Positions 37,001 through 45,359 of a stretch of DNA of 64,000 nt are shown in pieces. The notes under the pieces were generated by a model that was not told where the DNA came from, searched no databases, and saw only the letters and a program-made list of their open reading frames with translations. This DNA is from Lachnospiraceae bacterium V9D3004 (GTDB lineage Bacteria > Bacillota > Clostridia > Lachnospirales > Lachnospiraceae). Made by a program: the position numbers and the translations under genes. Where the stretch lies: NCBI GenBank assembly GCA_000621985.1, contig JHWW01000006.1, forward strand, positions 124,001-188,000, given 5' to 3'. Within the stretch, counting starts at the first letter, position 1; each line of letters begins with the position of its first letter.

Positions 37001-37072
37001 CTGGGCTACTAGGATTCGAACCTAGAAATGCTGGAGTCAGAGTCCAGTGCCTTACCGTTTGGCGATAGCCCA
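37001..37072 (-). tRNA. tRNA-Gln (anticodon CTG)
   Basis: The cloverleaf is complete: acceptor TGGGCTA/TAGCCCA with discriminator G, a D-arm around CCAAACGG, anticodon stem CTGGA/TCCAG with loop CTCTGAC (anticodon CTG) and a T-arm with GGTTCGAATCC. U1-A72 and G73 are glutamine identity elements. CCA is not encoded. It is a single-gene unit with its own promoter and terminator. Confidence 0.95.
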
Positions 37073-37090
37073 ATGTCGTTAACATTTGGT

Positions 37091-37119
37091 ATTATATCAA
37101 AGACATTTTAAAAATGCAA
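37091..37119 (-). promoter_or_regulatory. tRNA-Gln promoter
   Basis: -35 TTGCAT (37119-37114), 17-bp spacer, -10 TATAAT (37096-37091); the mature tRNA starts 19 nt past the -10. Confidence 0.8.
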
Positions 37120-37167
37120 GCACTTTTTTTCGTGTTCATAATTTGTTAACATTTATCTGTTACGATT

Positions 37168-37247
37168 CACGGGAGCATGTAATTGCATACGGATTTGTCG
37201 TGATCGTACGTAAGAATCTGTAGGACGTTACGTGTAAGGTCCCTGTG
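37168..37247 (+). other. Possible structured leader upstream of the membrane protein gene
   Basis: The gap between the tRNA promoter and 37314 contains CACGGGA (37168) complementary to TCCCTGTG (37240-37247), closing about 65 nt with inner CGTACG and TTACGTG segments. It might fold as a leader RNA for the following gene. No known riboswitch class was recognised and no clear promoter precedes it. Confidence 0.25.
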
Positions 37248-37313
37248 AAGTAAGAACCTCACCTCACAACCACAGACACAAACAGCTAATTATCTTGAGA
37301 TTGGAGAATTGAT

Positions 37314-38069
37314 ATGGCGATAGATACCCGCAAAGGAAAGACTACACTCGGTGAAGATGCCGAGATATATACAAGAGACAGGGAAATGTCCGAAAAGGAG
37401 CAATGGGAATCCTTAAATACCTCTGAAAAAAAAGTCCAGTTCAGAGAATACTACATGATGCCCCTGCTTGCCGGAATAGTTGCAGTCTTCATTATAGGCT
37501 TTCTTATATATGATGCGGTATCCGGATACAGAGATGTTGTTTACATGTCTACTATCATAAATGATTCATTTGACGACGACACCCTTGATGATTTCAATAA
37601 CGATATCCTACTGTATCTTGGTTACGATCCCGATAAAGAGAAGGTTTATTTTGATGACGATTTTTTCCTTTCGGGCGGAACAAGTTCCGATACGCTAGCT
37701 GCGACCGAATCGATAACTTCATATATATATGCCGGACAATTGGATTCGATGATCGCAGACAAAGCATCATTTGACCACTATGCCACTCTCGGATGCTTCA
37801 CTGACTTAAAGGATCTCCTTACTCCCGAACAATACGAAAAATATTCACCATATATATATTATCCGACTCTCGAAGAAGACAAAAGCCCTGTTCCCGAAAG
37901 CGATTCCTCAAACCGTCCCAAAGAGACCTACCCCTGCGGCATACTGCTTTCGGAAAGCAAAGTATATAAAAAGCTTGGCGGCGCGCAAACAAACCCTGTA
38001 ATGGGATTTGTCGCAACCTCCAAGCATAATGACAGTTCTGTTAAGATTCTTGAATATCTGTTTCCGTGA
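37314..38069 (+). CDS. Single-pass membrane protein of unknown function
   Basis: The 251-residue protein has a charged cytoplasmic N-terminus (MAIDTRKGKTTLGEDAEIYT), one transmembrane helix (about residues 50-70, MPLLAGIVAVFIIGFLIY) and an acidic extracellular domain (INDSFDDDTLDDFNNDILLY, then YDPDKEKVYFDDD). No enzymatic motif was recognised. TGG AGAA before the ATG is a moderate ribosome site. Its stop codon directly abuts the stop codon of the convergent diguanylate cyclase gene. The family looks lineage-specific. Confidence 0.75.
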   Translation: MAIDTRKGKTTLGEDAEIYTRDREMSEKEQWESLNTSEKKVQFREYYMMPLLAGIVAVFIIGFLIYDAVSGYRDVVYMSTIINDSFDDDTLDDFNNDILLYLGYDPDKEKVYFDDDFFLSGGTSSDTLAATESITSYIYAGQLDSMIADKASFDHYATLGCFTDLKDLLTPEQYEKYSPYIYYPTLEEDKSPVPESDSSNRPKETYPCGILLSESKVYKKLGGAQTNPVMGFVATSKHNDSSVKILEYLFP

Positions 38070-39992
38070 TCAGCCTGTTTTCTTTGCCTTATCACTCTTC
38101 TTTTTCTTCTTGTCGGCATACATCTTCTTATCGCATTGATTGATGTAGTATTCAAGGCTGTTGCCTTCATGTTCTTTTACGACCATTGCACCAAAGCTTG
38201 CTTCGACGTTGTATTCATTATGATGACTCTCATTATAGTCTTTCAGATATCTGAACACCTTAGTAATAAAAGCATCGAGTTCTTTCATTGTATAATTGCC
38301 TGCAATAACGTTGAATTCGTCTCCTCCGACCCTGGCACATACTTCTTTGCCGGCAGAAGCATAAATGAGTGCATTGGCGAATACCTGTATCGCATTATCT
38401 CCAGCCTGATGGCCGTATGTATCATTTATATACTTAAGTCCGTCAATATCTATTCCCATGACCATAACAGGAATATCTTTTTCAATACAGTCTTCATATA
38501 TCGAATATGCATTGATCTCGAATCCTCTTCTGTTATACAGATTGGTAAGCGGATCCGTTATATACAATGATTCAAGTTCCTCCAGTGTTCTCTGAAGGAT
38601 TATCTTATCATTTATCGCATCAAGTGCATTACCTATATAAGCCGAGAATGAATAATAATCACCCTGAAGTCCGTAATAATCCGAATAACTTATCGCTGTA
38701 TATCCGTAATTCTTATTCAGGAAATGAAGCGGCGTAAAATAGAATATCTGCGGCTCATCGTTAGTATATTCTGCCGGTATCAGCACTTCCTTATTGTAGG
38801 TTACCGGACACTCTTTGGTTCTGATCCTGTCGGTAACAGCCAGATAACACATCATCTCATTGGTATATCCTTTGAAACTCGGATAAGGCTTGGCCATATC
38901 CCTGTTCGGATTAACATTGAGACATACATAATAGTCCTTGTAATTACCGAGTATCCTGAGATACTGGTCTATAACATCAGCGATCTCATCAAATGTACTG
39001 ACATTCTCAAGCGAAACCGTAAAGAATCTCATGTCACGCAGCATATATGCGTTATCGGACTTGGAATCCTCTGCACGGGCACGCTTTTGAAGGCATTTGA
39101 ACAGATCAAGCTTCTCACATCCGCACGATTCCCTCAGTACCGGCACAGGCGAGAATGTAGGAATATCTCCTATCTCTTCTCCCGCAAATACCCTGTCAAT
39201 GATATTGACTGCTTCAGCTGCCATCTCATCATACGGAACCTTAAGAGTTGTCAGTGATGGCATTACTTCTTTAGCTTCCGGAAGATCATCATATCCCGTA
39301 ACTATAACATCTTCGGGAACTTTGTAACCTCTGTTGATCAGCTCTTTTATGATAGAAATCGCCATATAATCGTTGGAACACACAATGGCTTCAGGCATCC
39401 CGTAATGGGATTGTTCGAAGTGACTTACAGCCTGAGGGCCTTTAAGCCTCCAGTAATCACCATAAAATATATAGCTCTCATCATACGGGAGACCATGACT
39501 GTCCATTGCTCTCTTGTATGCATTCAGACGATTCTGCGCATCAACCATCTCCATCTTGCCGGTCATGAATGCAATCTTCTTACATCCATGGTCTGTTGCA
39601 AGATGGTCAACCATCGCAGTTATTCCTATCTCATCGTCGGAAAAAAGATTATAGAAACCTTCCACATAAGAATTGATCGTGACACAGGGACCTTTGACGT
39701 TACTTAAGATACGCTCTTCGAGCATATCCTCAACCTCCGGCATATCAATGGAAAGCTTAATATATATGACTGCGTCTATCTTTGAATAATCGGGAAGATC
39801 AAATATCTCAATCTGCCCGTCAATATATCCTGTATGCTTGCTGAAAGGATTATTCCAGTTAAATACAGCAACATTATAACCAAGCCTGTACGCCTGTTCG
39901 GACAAGCTTTTTACTATTGAACGCTGAATACTTGACTGAGACTGCATCTCTGCAGCAAAGACAGCTATCGTCTTCAACCCGTTGCTATACAT
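38070..39992 (-). CDS. Diguanylate cyclase with LacI-like periplasmic-binding-fold sensor
   Basis: The 640-residue protein has an N-terminal LacI/GalR-type ligand-binding fold without a DNA-binding head (TIAVFAAEMQSQSSIQRSIV, AIVCSNDYMAISIIKELINR, VIVTGYDDLPEAKEVMPSLT, about residues 8-290). A middle region follows (about 300-470), then a GGDEF domain: YITDPLTNLYNRRGFEI, GIDIDGLKYINDTYGHQAGD and the intact active site RVGGDEF. GGDEF proteins make c-di-GMP from two GTP. No transmembrane helix is evident, so it senses a cytoplasmic ligand, perhaps a sugar. GGAGG precedes the ATG. Its leader carries a c-di-GMP-I riboswitch and terminator, so product feedback on expression is likely. Confidence 0.93.
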   Translation of the reverse strand: MYSNGLKTIAVFAAEMQSQSSIQRSIVKSLSEQAYRLGYNVAVFNWNNPFSKHTGYIDGQIEIFDLPDYSKIDAVIYIKLSIDMPEVEDMLEERILSNVKGPCVTINSYVEGFYNLFSDDEIGITAMVDHLATDHGCKKIAFMTGKMEMVDAQNRLNAYKRAMDSHGLPYDESYIFYGDYWRLKGPQAVSHFEQSHYGMPEAIVCSNDYMAISIIKELINRGYKVPEDVIVTGYDDLPEAKEVMPSLTTLKVPYDEMAAEAVNIIDRVFAGEEIGDIPTFSPVPVLRESCGCEKLDLFKCLQKRARAEDSKSDNAYMLRDMRFFTVSLENVSTFDEIADVIDQYLRILGNYKDYYVCLNVNPNRDMAKPYPSFKGYTNEMMCYLAVTDRIRTKECPVTYNKEVLIPAEYTNDEPQIFYFTPLHFLNKNYGYTAISYSDYYGLQGDYYSFSAYIGNALDAINDKIILQRTLEELESLYITDPLTNLYNRRGFEINAYSIYEDCIEKDIPVMVMGIDIDGLKYINDTYGHQAGDNAIQVFANALIYASAGKEVCARVGGDEFNVIAGNYTMKELDAFITKVFRYLKDYNESHHNEYNVEASFGAMVVKEHEGNSLEYYINQCDKKMYADKKKKKSDKAKKTG

Positions 39993-40086
39993 CCGGTAAT
40001 CCTCCTCAATTTATTTGTATGTACAGCCTTCGCCGGTGTTGAGTGAATATTCATATGTTCACCTGTTCACCCCGATCATTATAATG

Positions 40087-40116
40087 TAAAAATGCTGACG
40101 ACCCCATCGCCAGCAT
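40087..40116 (-). terminator. Riboswitch expression-platform terminator
   Basis: Arms 40107-40116 and 40092-40101 pair over 9 of 10 positions (ATGCTG..CGA with TCG..CAGCAT) around a GGGG loop, followed by a T5 run. It lies immediately 3' of the c-di-GMP aptamer and about 95 bp before the coding start. Confidence 0.75.
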
Positions 40117-40203
40117 CAAGAACGCAACCGGCTGTCATCCCGAAAAACGGCTTAGACCCTATGGCTTTGTGTCATTATCTTTCGATAACTTTACCCACTA
40201 TAA
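40117..40203 (-). promoter_or_regulatory. c-di-GMP-I (GEMM) riboswitch aptamer
   Basis: The minus strand shows the class I landmarks in order: GGGTAAAG, a hairpin GTTATC-GAAA-GATAA with the conserved GAAA tetraloop, GACACAAAGCC, the tetraloop-receptor strand AGGGTCTAAG, a second hairpin loop, and the 3' strand ACAGCCGGTTGC. The strict consensus ACGCAAAGCC is ACACAAAGCC here, one change. Downstream is a terminator and then a GGDEF gene. Class I members bind c-di-GMP; a subclass prefers 3',3'-cGAMP and cannot be excluded by eye. Confidence 0.85.
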
Positions 40204-40226
40204 TTCGTAACCGTACATATACGAAT

Positions 40227-40255
40227 ATAATATCATTTTTTTTGATAAATATCAA
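40227..40255 (-). promoter_or_regulatory. Promoter of the riboswitch-diguanylate cyclase unit
   Basis: -35 TTGATA (40255-40250), 17-bp spacer, -10 TATTAT (40232-40227); predicted start near 40220, leaving about 20 nt before the aptamer. Confidence 0.7.
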
Positions 40256-40296
40256 GATATTTCACTATATTTTTGTACTAACAACAAGAGATCGTG

Positions 40297-40974
40297 TTAC
40301 TGTTCACGATCCCCGTAGCTATTATCCATGTTATCAATGATCTCTCTCAATCTGCGGGTTCCTTCTTCAATATCATCATTTCCGAATATTCCGCCCACAA
40401 CCGCATATCCTGCGACGGGAATACCTTTAAGTTCTGTGATATTGCCCGAATTGATACCGCCGATGGCAACAACGGGAATATTCACGCTCTCACATATCGA
40501 TGTAAGCACCGCTTTCTCCATATATACCGCATCTGATTTGGTGGAACTGCCGAATACCGCACCGCTTCCAAGATAATCGGCTCCGTTTTTTTCGGCAGTA
40601 ACAGCCTGCTCTTTTGTTCTTGCCGTAACACCGATGATCATGTCATTACCGAGAAGCATTCTTGCATCACGAGGATCCATATCATTCTGTCCGAGATGAA
40701 CACCGGACGCTCCTATCTTTAGTGCAAGGTTTGCGTCATCATTTATTATAAACGGAATATTATAACGATCGCAGACTTCTTTCACCGATCCTGCTTCTTC
40801 ATAAAGCTTATCTCCGGTCAATTCCTTTTCTCTGTATTGAACGATCGTTGCGCCGCCTCTTATTGCCATCTCTACCTGATCTTTTACAGGTATGTCCGGA
40901 TGCATCCTTCTGTCTGTCACGGCATATAACTTCAAATTGATCTTTTCTCTCATATTGCCATTGTTATTCTTCAT
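40297..40974 (-). CDS. thiE: Thiamine phosphate synthase
   Basis: The 225-residue protein has the ThiE TIM-barrel motifs: LKLYAVTDRRMHPD, GGATIVQYREKELTG, FIINDDANLALKIGASGVHL with GQND, and GADYLGSGAVFGSSTKSDA. It joins hydroxymethylpyrimidine diphosphate and thiazole phosphate into thiamine phosphate. The start at 40974 has GAGGG 5 nt upstream and overlaps the ybbR end by 11 bp, so it is translationally coupled. No TPP riboswitch was seen, and no other thiamine gene is adjacent. Its place after cdaA-ybbR is where glmM lies in many Firmicutes. Confidence 0.93.
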   Translation of the reverse strand: MKNNNGNMREKINLKLYAVTDRRMHPDIPVKDQVEMAIRGGATIVQYREKELTGDKLYEEAGSVKEVCDRYNIPFIINDDANLALKIGASGVHLGQNDMDPRDARMLLGNDMIIGVTARTKEQAVTAEKNGADYLGSGAVFGSSTKSDAVYMEKAVLTSICESVNIPVVAIGGINSGNITELKGIPVAGYAVVGGIFGNDDIEEGTRRLREIIDNMDNSYGDREQ

Positions 40975-42376
40975 CATTACCCTCACTTTCATCCGACGGA
41001 TTGTCTGTCGCCGGACTTAAGTCAGCTGTCGCTGTCGGTTCAATCGAATGCTCATCATCATCCGCATCATGATCTGTCGGTTCAGGGCTGTCTGTTGCCG
41101 CATTCTTATCTACTATGTCAAGTTTGACCGTTCCCGGTCTCGTTACATACATATCATCCGGAATATTCTTGCATTCAGGCTGTATATAATAACTTCCCAC
41201 CTGCTTGCCTTTAAGATCGATATAAGCCCCAATGGAATCCGAATCATATTTGTCTATCTCTTCTCTTGTTCCCCGGATCTGTATGTTAAGAGAAACCCCT
41301 TCATCTGCAAACTCGGCTTTCATTCCGTCCGGAACATTCGTAAGCTTAATATTATCCGGTGTAAATGATATGGTCCTTATAAGCAGTTCTTCGAGGTTTA
41401 CACGGACAGACACTTCTTTTTCGTTGCTCACAAGCTTAACATCTTCCGGCAGATAACTCTCAAGAGATATGTTAACTTCATACTCACCTTCGGCATCTGT
41501 TATATCAACAGGGATCGTAAGTGAATCTATCTTGTTAAGTATCTTTGACGCTCCTCCGATGGTTATCGTCTGAGGCGTGAATTCATAATCATTATTATAC
41601 TGATGGCCTTCTTTCGGTTCACCGGATATATCGAGTATAAGCGGAATTGTCTTTGTTTTATATACAGTTACATCAATTCCAACTTTTTCGACCGGTGTAT
41701 TGCTGTTGGTAAAATTAAGATATTTTGAATCTATCTTATTACCGTCTTTGTCATATGCCACAGGCTCAAGCTCAGTCGAAAAATTCTTCTTGGCACCGTC
41801 AACATTAACAGCTATCTTGATCGTTTCGAGAGCAGCGATCCTCGATGCCGCACCTGATACAGTGATCATATTCGGTTTTACTTCGAAATCGTCAACATAA
41901 TATCCGTCTGCGACTTCACCCATCTGTTCAACGGTTACCTGAACATTTTTAGAGCCGATATCCTCAAGTTTTACGATCATCATCTTGTTATTGGTATCTA
42001 TCTCTATACTGTCGGATCTTGAGCATTGAACTTTTATATCCGCCGCAAATACAGGTGATAATTGCGACAGATCCGCATATGCCGAAAAATCGGACAGCTT
42101 CAGGTTCTTTACGACGCTCGCTTTTCCTTTAACCGTAAAATCAACCGTATTGCCTTCCACTATCTCATATATCTGATTGATCGAAGTGATCGCATTCTGG
42201 TTTCTTACTTCCACTTCGAGTCCGCTGAAATTCCTTGTTATCACGGGATCGGCTATATTGATTATAATGAACCACGCCATAACCGAAAGCAGAATAGAGA
42301 GGATCTTATATCCCGTATTGTGCATTATGGTAGCAATGAAAAAATCTTTAATCGTCGTCTTCTTCTTCGTACTCAT
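40964..42376 (-). CDS. ybbR: YbbR-domain protein, CdaR-type regulator of the diadenylate cyclase
   Basis: The 470-residue protein starts MSTKKKTTIKDFFIATIMHN, with a GGAGGTG site upstream of the ATG at 42376. A transmembrane helix (about residues 22-42: ILSILLSVMAWFIIINIA) precedes about four YbbR beta-repeats (e.g. PNMITVSGAASRIAALETIK and PQTITIGGASKILNKIDSLT). The acidic Asp/Ser/Thr tail (DSPEPTDHDADDDEHSIEPT) is unusual. CdaR proteins contact CdaA through the extracellular repeats and modulate c-di-AMP synthesis. It overlaps the end of cdaA by 29 bp. Confidence 0.9.
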   Translation of the reverse strand: MSTKKKTTIKDFFIATIMHNTGYKILSILLSVMAWFIIINIADPVITRNFSGLEVEVRNQNAITSINQIYEIVEGNTVDFTVKGKASVVKNLKLSDFSAYADLSQLSPVFAADIKVQCSRSDSIEIDTNNKMMIVKLEDIGSKNVQVTVEQMGEVADGYYVDDFEVKPNMITVSGAASRIAALETIKIAVNVDGAKKNFSTELEPVAYDKDGNKIDSKYLNFTNSNTPVEKVGIDVTVYKTKTIPLILDISGEPKEGHQYNNDYEFTPQTITIGGASKILNKIDSLTIPVDITDAEGEYEVNISLESYLPEDVKLVSNEKEVSVRVNLEELLIRTISFTPDNIKLTNVPDGMKAEFADEGVSLNIQIRGTREEIDKYDSDSIGAYIDLKGKQVGSYYIQPECKNIPDDMYVTRPGTVKLDIVDKNAATDSPEPTDHDADDDEHSIEPTATADLSPATDNPSDESEGNDEE

Positions 42377-43256
42377 CCTGCACCTCCTTCTCTTTTCTGT
42401 TACGGAATACTCCCTTTTTGCTCCTTGAAGTTCTTCCCACAACTCTCTGCATGTGATTCTTAAGAGTCTCAGGATTCAGATCTCTTGTAATGGAACCATT
42501 GTATGCAAATGATACAACTCCGGTCTCTTCGGACACAATTATCGTAAAGCTGTCGGATACCTCACTGATACCCACAGCTGCCCTGTGTCTAGTTCCAAGT
42601 TCTTTGCTCAGTTCCATATTATCCGATAACGGCAGATAACAAGTTGCCGCAAGTATCCTGTTGTTACGTATAAGAACCGCGCCGTCATGAAGCGGAGTAT
42701 TGTGTTCAAATGTATTGACGAGAAGCTGGCTGCTTATCTCACCGTCGATCCTTATACCGGAACGTTCAATGTCTTTAAGCTGGATCTCATTTTCAATTAC
42801 GATAAGAGCTCCTGTCTTGGTCCTTCCCATCTCGAAGGATGCCTTAACAAGAGAATTGATTGATTCTTCACTGAGTCGTGATATGTTATCCTGATCATCA
42901 AAAGATATCATATTAAAGAAGAGCTTTTTACGCCCTATCTGTTCAAGAGCGCTTCGAAGTTCGGGCTGAAATACAATGACGATTGCGATAATACCGACAT
43001 TGATCGCATTTTTGAATATCCACAATATAACATCCATCTGAAGTATCATTGCAATGATCGAGAAAGCAAGCAGGAAAATGATACCCTTAACAAGCATCCA
43101 TGCCCTGGTATTCTTAACCCATACAATAATCTCATATATCGCAAAAGCAATTATAGCCATCTCTATGATGTCAACCACATCAAGGGATGGAAATGTAAAC
43201 CCTTTTAAATAATTATCATAAAAATTATATATTATCTCCATCTGCAAAAACCCCAT
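42348..43256 (-). CDS. cdaA: Diadenylate cyclase, CdaA/DacA family
   Basis: The 302-residue protein has three N-terminal transmembrane helices (about residues 25-105, ending NAINVGIIAIVIVFQPELRS) and a DAC catalytic domain (GALIVIENE, NTFEHNTPLHDGAVLIRNNR with the DGA motif, and LGTRHRAAVGISEVSD with RHR). It condenses two ATP into c-di-AMP, which controls potassium and wall homeostasis. A basic/acidic tail (TSRSKKGVFRNRKEKEVQDE) follows. The start is uncertain: an ATG at 43241 is an alternative with GGGG upstream. It is transcribed with two upstream membrane proteins, ybbR and thiE. Confidence 0.95.
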   Translation of the reverse strand: MGFLQMEIIYNFYDNYLKGFTFPSLDVVDIIEMAIIAFAIYEIIVWVKNTRAWMLVKGIIFLLAFSIIAMILQMDVILWIFKNAINVGIIAIVIVFQPELRSALEQIGRKKLFFNMISFDDQDNISRLSEESINSLVKASFEMGRTKTGALIVIENEIQLKDIERSGIRIDGEISSQLLVNTFEHNTPLHDGAVLIRNNRILAATCYLPLSDNMELSKELGTRHRAAVGISEVSDSFTIIVSEETGVVSFAYNGSITRDLNPETLKNHMQRVVGRTSRSKKGVFRNRKEKEVQDEYEEEDDD

Positions 43257-43269
43257 TCAAGAAAGCCGG

Positions 43270-44262
43270 TTACTTATTCTCATCATATATCTTTTGTACT
43301 ACATCCTGAAGATTGGCAGTATTACCGGTCGGCGTCTGAGCATGGATACGAACAACCTGTTTGTCCGGAACAGATACCGTATACTTGGGAACTGCCTTAA
43401 CATAATAATAATATTCATCATCCTCAAACTGCACTCTCTTGGTTCCGCTGTAATCCAGAGTCATCCTGAAGAACTGCGCAACAACGGCAATGCATCCTCC
43501 GATCGTGTTGCCGGCCAAAACGCCCACCATATCTGCCGAATTCTCAAGAAAAGCCGTCGCCATAAGAAATGATATGAATGTTATCAAAAGTCCCGCCACA
43601 ATGGCGATGTACGATGCATGTGCAAATTTCTGTCGTCTGATTATATAAATGATCAGTATCGTTATTGCAAAAACCACCATCGTGAAAAACATATATTTAT
43701 TATTGATAAGATCGTCAACGATAACATTATATATATTGACAGTATCGGATATTCCTTCTCCGTTGTAAACCGAAACCAGCTGTGTTATCGATGAGAACAG
43801 ATAATACATGAACACACCGAATGCCGCCGATATGATCGATACGGGCGACATGAACAGCCCGCATATAAATGGGATCGCATAATGAATGTTCATGATATAC
43901 ATAAACGGAATGCATAATATTACAAACGCCTGCATGGGCACATATTTCACATACATAAAATATATAATAAGGTAAACACATACAAGAGGAATCGCAATTA
44001 TCAAAGAAAAACTGTACATCTCCGCAAATGTCACAAGACATATCATCATTATCATCACAGGATCCGGAACGAGAGCGCATACTACCGATATTCCAAGCAA
44101 TATAACCACATTATCGATAGTCCGGTTATATCCGATATTAGAATTGATCATGAATAATACTGTCACGGATAACAGCAGTTTCAGAACTATCTTAACATAA
44201 ACGTTGTATTTTTCGCAGAAAGTCTTGAGAATTTCTTTGAATTCCAACATTTTCAAAACCAT
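43270..44262 (-). CDS. Multi-pass membrane protein of unknown function
   Basis: The 330-residue protein has about eight to ten hydrophobic helices spanning residues 20-250 (e.g. IVLKLLLSVTVLFMINSNIG, AFVILCIPFMYIMNIHYAIP, ITILIIYIIRRQKF). A soluble C-terminal tail follows (RVQFEDDEYYYYVKAVPKYT). No transporter signature was recognised. GGAGGAG precedes the ATG. It lies 5 bp after the preceding small membrane gene and 13 bp before cdaA, so it is in the c-di-AMP operon and may act with it. Confidence 0.8.
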   Translation of the reverse strand: MVLKMLEFKEILKTFCEKYNVYVKIVLKLLLSVTVLFMINSNIGYNRTIDNVVILLGISVVCALVPDPVMIMMICLVTFAEMYSFSLIIAIPLVCVYLIIYFMYVKYVPMQAFVILCIPFMYIMNIHYAIPFICGLFMSPVSIISAAFGVFMYYLFSSITQLVSVYNGEGISDTVNIYNVIVDDLINNKYMFFTMVVFAITILIIYIIRRQKFAHASYIAIVAGLLITFISFLMATAFLENSADMVGVLAGNTIGGCIAVVAQFFRMTLDYSGTKRVQFEDDEYYYYVKAVPKYTVSVPDKQVVRIHAQTPTGNTANLQDVVQKIYDENK

Positions 44263-44267
44263 AGCTT

Positions 44268-44681
44268 TTACTCCTCCTCGCCGGATTCCTCAGAACCATC
44301 CTTGTAGTAGTTTTTCAGGTATTTCAGATATTTAAAATACTTCTGTACACCTTTTCTTGAGGCATCATATCTGAGGGAATATACCAGAATTGAAATAAAT
44401 ATATATAATACTGCAAGCAGGATATATATTCCCGCCACCATTAACGCGATCGTTTTGTAAGGAAGAGACACGGCATTGGTAATAAGGAATTCTATGTTAT
44501 ACATGGCAACAAGCGAAAGTATAAGAATATAGCCGAGAGTCATGCTTATAAGAGACTTAAGTATATTAAGTCTCACAAAATCATTCTTATAGTAATGAGT
44601 GTCTTTAAGGTCTTTCTTACCCTTGCCGTTCTCATAAGTGGCAAGCTTGAACATGACCTTGATCTTCTTCTTACTGAGCAT
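44268..44681 (-). CDS. Small two-helix membrane protein of unknown function
   Basis: The 137-residue protein has a basic N-terminus (MLSKKKIKVMFKLATYENGK), two transmembrane helices (about residues 38-60 and 76-98) and a cytoplasmic tail rich in Lys/Tyr ending in acidic residues (SEESGEEE). It is the first gene of the operon leading to cdaA. No homologous motif was recognised. Confidence 0.75.
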   Translation of the reverse strand: MLSKKKIKVMFKLATYENGKGKKDLKDTHYYKNDFVRLNILKSLISMTLGYILILSLVAMYNIEFLITNAVSLPYKTIALMVAGIYILLAVLYIFISILVYSLRYDASRKGVQKYFKYLKYLKNYYKDGSEESGEEE

Positions 44682-44706
44682 CCTGATCCTCTTCCCACAT
44701 AGTCAA

Positions 44707-44730
44707 ATACCCCGCAATGCTACGGGGTAT
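44707..44730 (-). terminator. Hairpin between thyX and the cdaA operon
   Basis: Stem ATACCCCG/CGGGGTAT (44707-44714, 44723-44730) with an 8-nt loop. Only weak T tracts follow on either strand. It lies 15 bp past the thyX stop codon and shares TGCTACGGGGTAT with the hairpin at 18707-18741. Confidence 0.55.
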
Positions 44731-44745
44731 GTTTTGTCACTATTA

Positions 44746-45351
44746 TTATCTGTTCTTGTAAAAATATTCATTATAGAGCTCATAACGTCTCTTAATGTCG
44801 AATAATTCCTCTTTATCCTCAACACCGGCAACAAATCTCTGCCAGTAACCGCAGCTCTTGAATTCGGGACATCCGCAACGGTAAATACAATTAGGAACCA
44901 TAACCCCTGCTATCTCAGGTTCTTCTTTGGCGATCTTAGTCTTAAGATCTTCCATACATGACCTTGTCTCAGGGCTGGCCTGATAACAGAGTCTGAATCT
45001 TGCAACATTGATCAGCGCCTGTGCGTTAGCTCTGACATCCATATTGACAGGCGTATCCTGAGACTGCTTGTTGCGATCCACACCCGTCCTGTCGCTTCTT
45101 TGTGTACTTACCCACTTATCCCATCCGAGCCAGTGTCTTGCAAAATGAACGCTTACCCATGAGAAGATACCTTCCCATCTCCATTTTAAAGATAAGAGTC
45201 GTATGGGACTGTGCTCGGATATAAGAAGCTTCCTCTTGAATTCTTCTTTTACTTCAGTGTCGGTAGCTTCTTTGTTAACCGTATTACGGCATTCATTCTT
45301 TACATCTATCCAGTCACATTCAACTTTCTGAATCTTGGTATTAACATCCAT
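44746..45351 (-). CDS. thyX: FAD-dependent thymidylate synthase-like protein (ThyX, divergent)
   Basis: The 201-residue protein has a ThyX-like core: LLISEHSPIRLLSLKWRWEG (N-terminal helix), SVHFARHWLGWDKWVSTQRS (in place of the canonical RHRxxSxNExS) and MDVRANAQALINVARFRLCY with QASPETR (the Arg-rich C-terminal helix). A Cys-rich end, PNCIYRCGCPEFKSCGYW, is not usual for classical ThyX. ThyX makes dTMP with flavin and methylenetetrahydrofolate. Because the flavin motif is altered, activity needs confirmation; a ThyX-derived protein of another role is possible. It follows ftsZ by 8 bp and is probably co-transcribed with it. Confidence 0.6.
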   Translation of the reverse strand: MDVNTKIQKVECDWIDVKNECRNTVNKEATDTEVKEEFKRKLLISEHSPIRLLSLKWRWEGIFSWVSVHFARHWLGWDKWVSTQRSDRTGVDRNKQSQDTPVNMDVRANAQALINVARFRLCYQASPETRSCMEDLKTKIAKEEPEIAGVMVPNCIYRCGCPEFKSCGYWQRFVAGVEDKEELFDIKRRYELYNEYFYKNR

Positions 45352-45359
45352 ATATGTAT

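Noticed and set aside
37168-37247. Considered as a 6S or SRP RNA.
   Set aside because: The closed region is too short and lacks the SRP tip sequence and the long 6S bubble; kept only as a weak structured-leader candidate.
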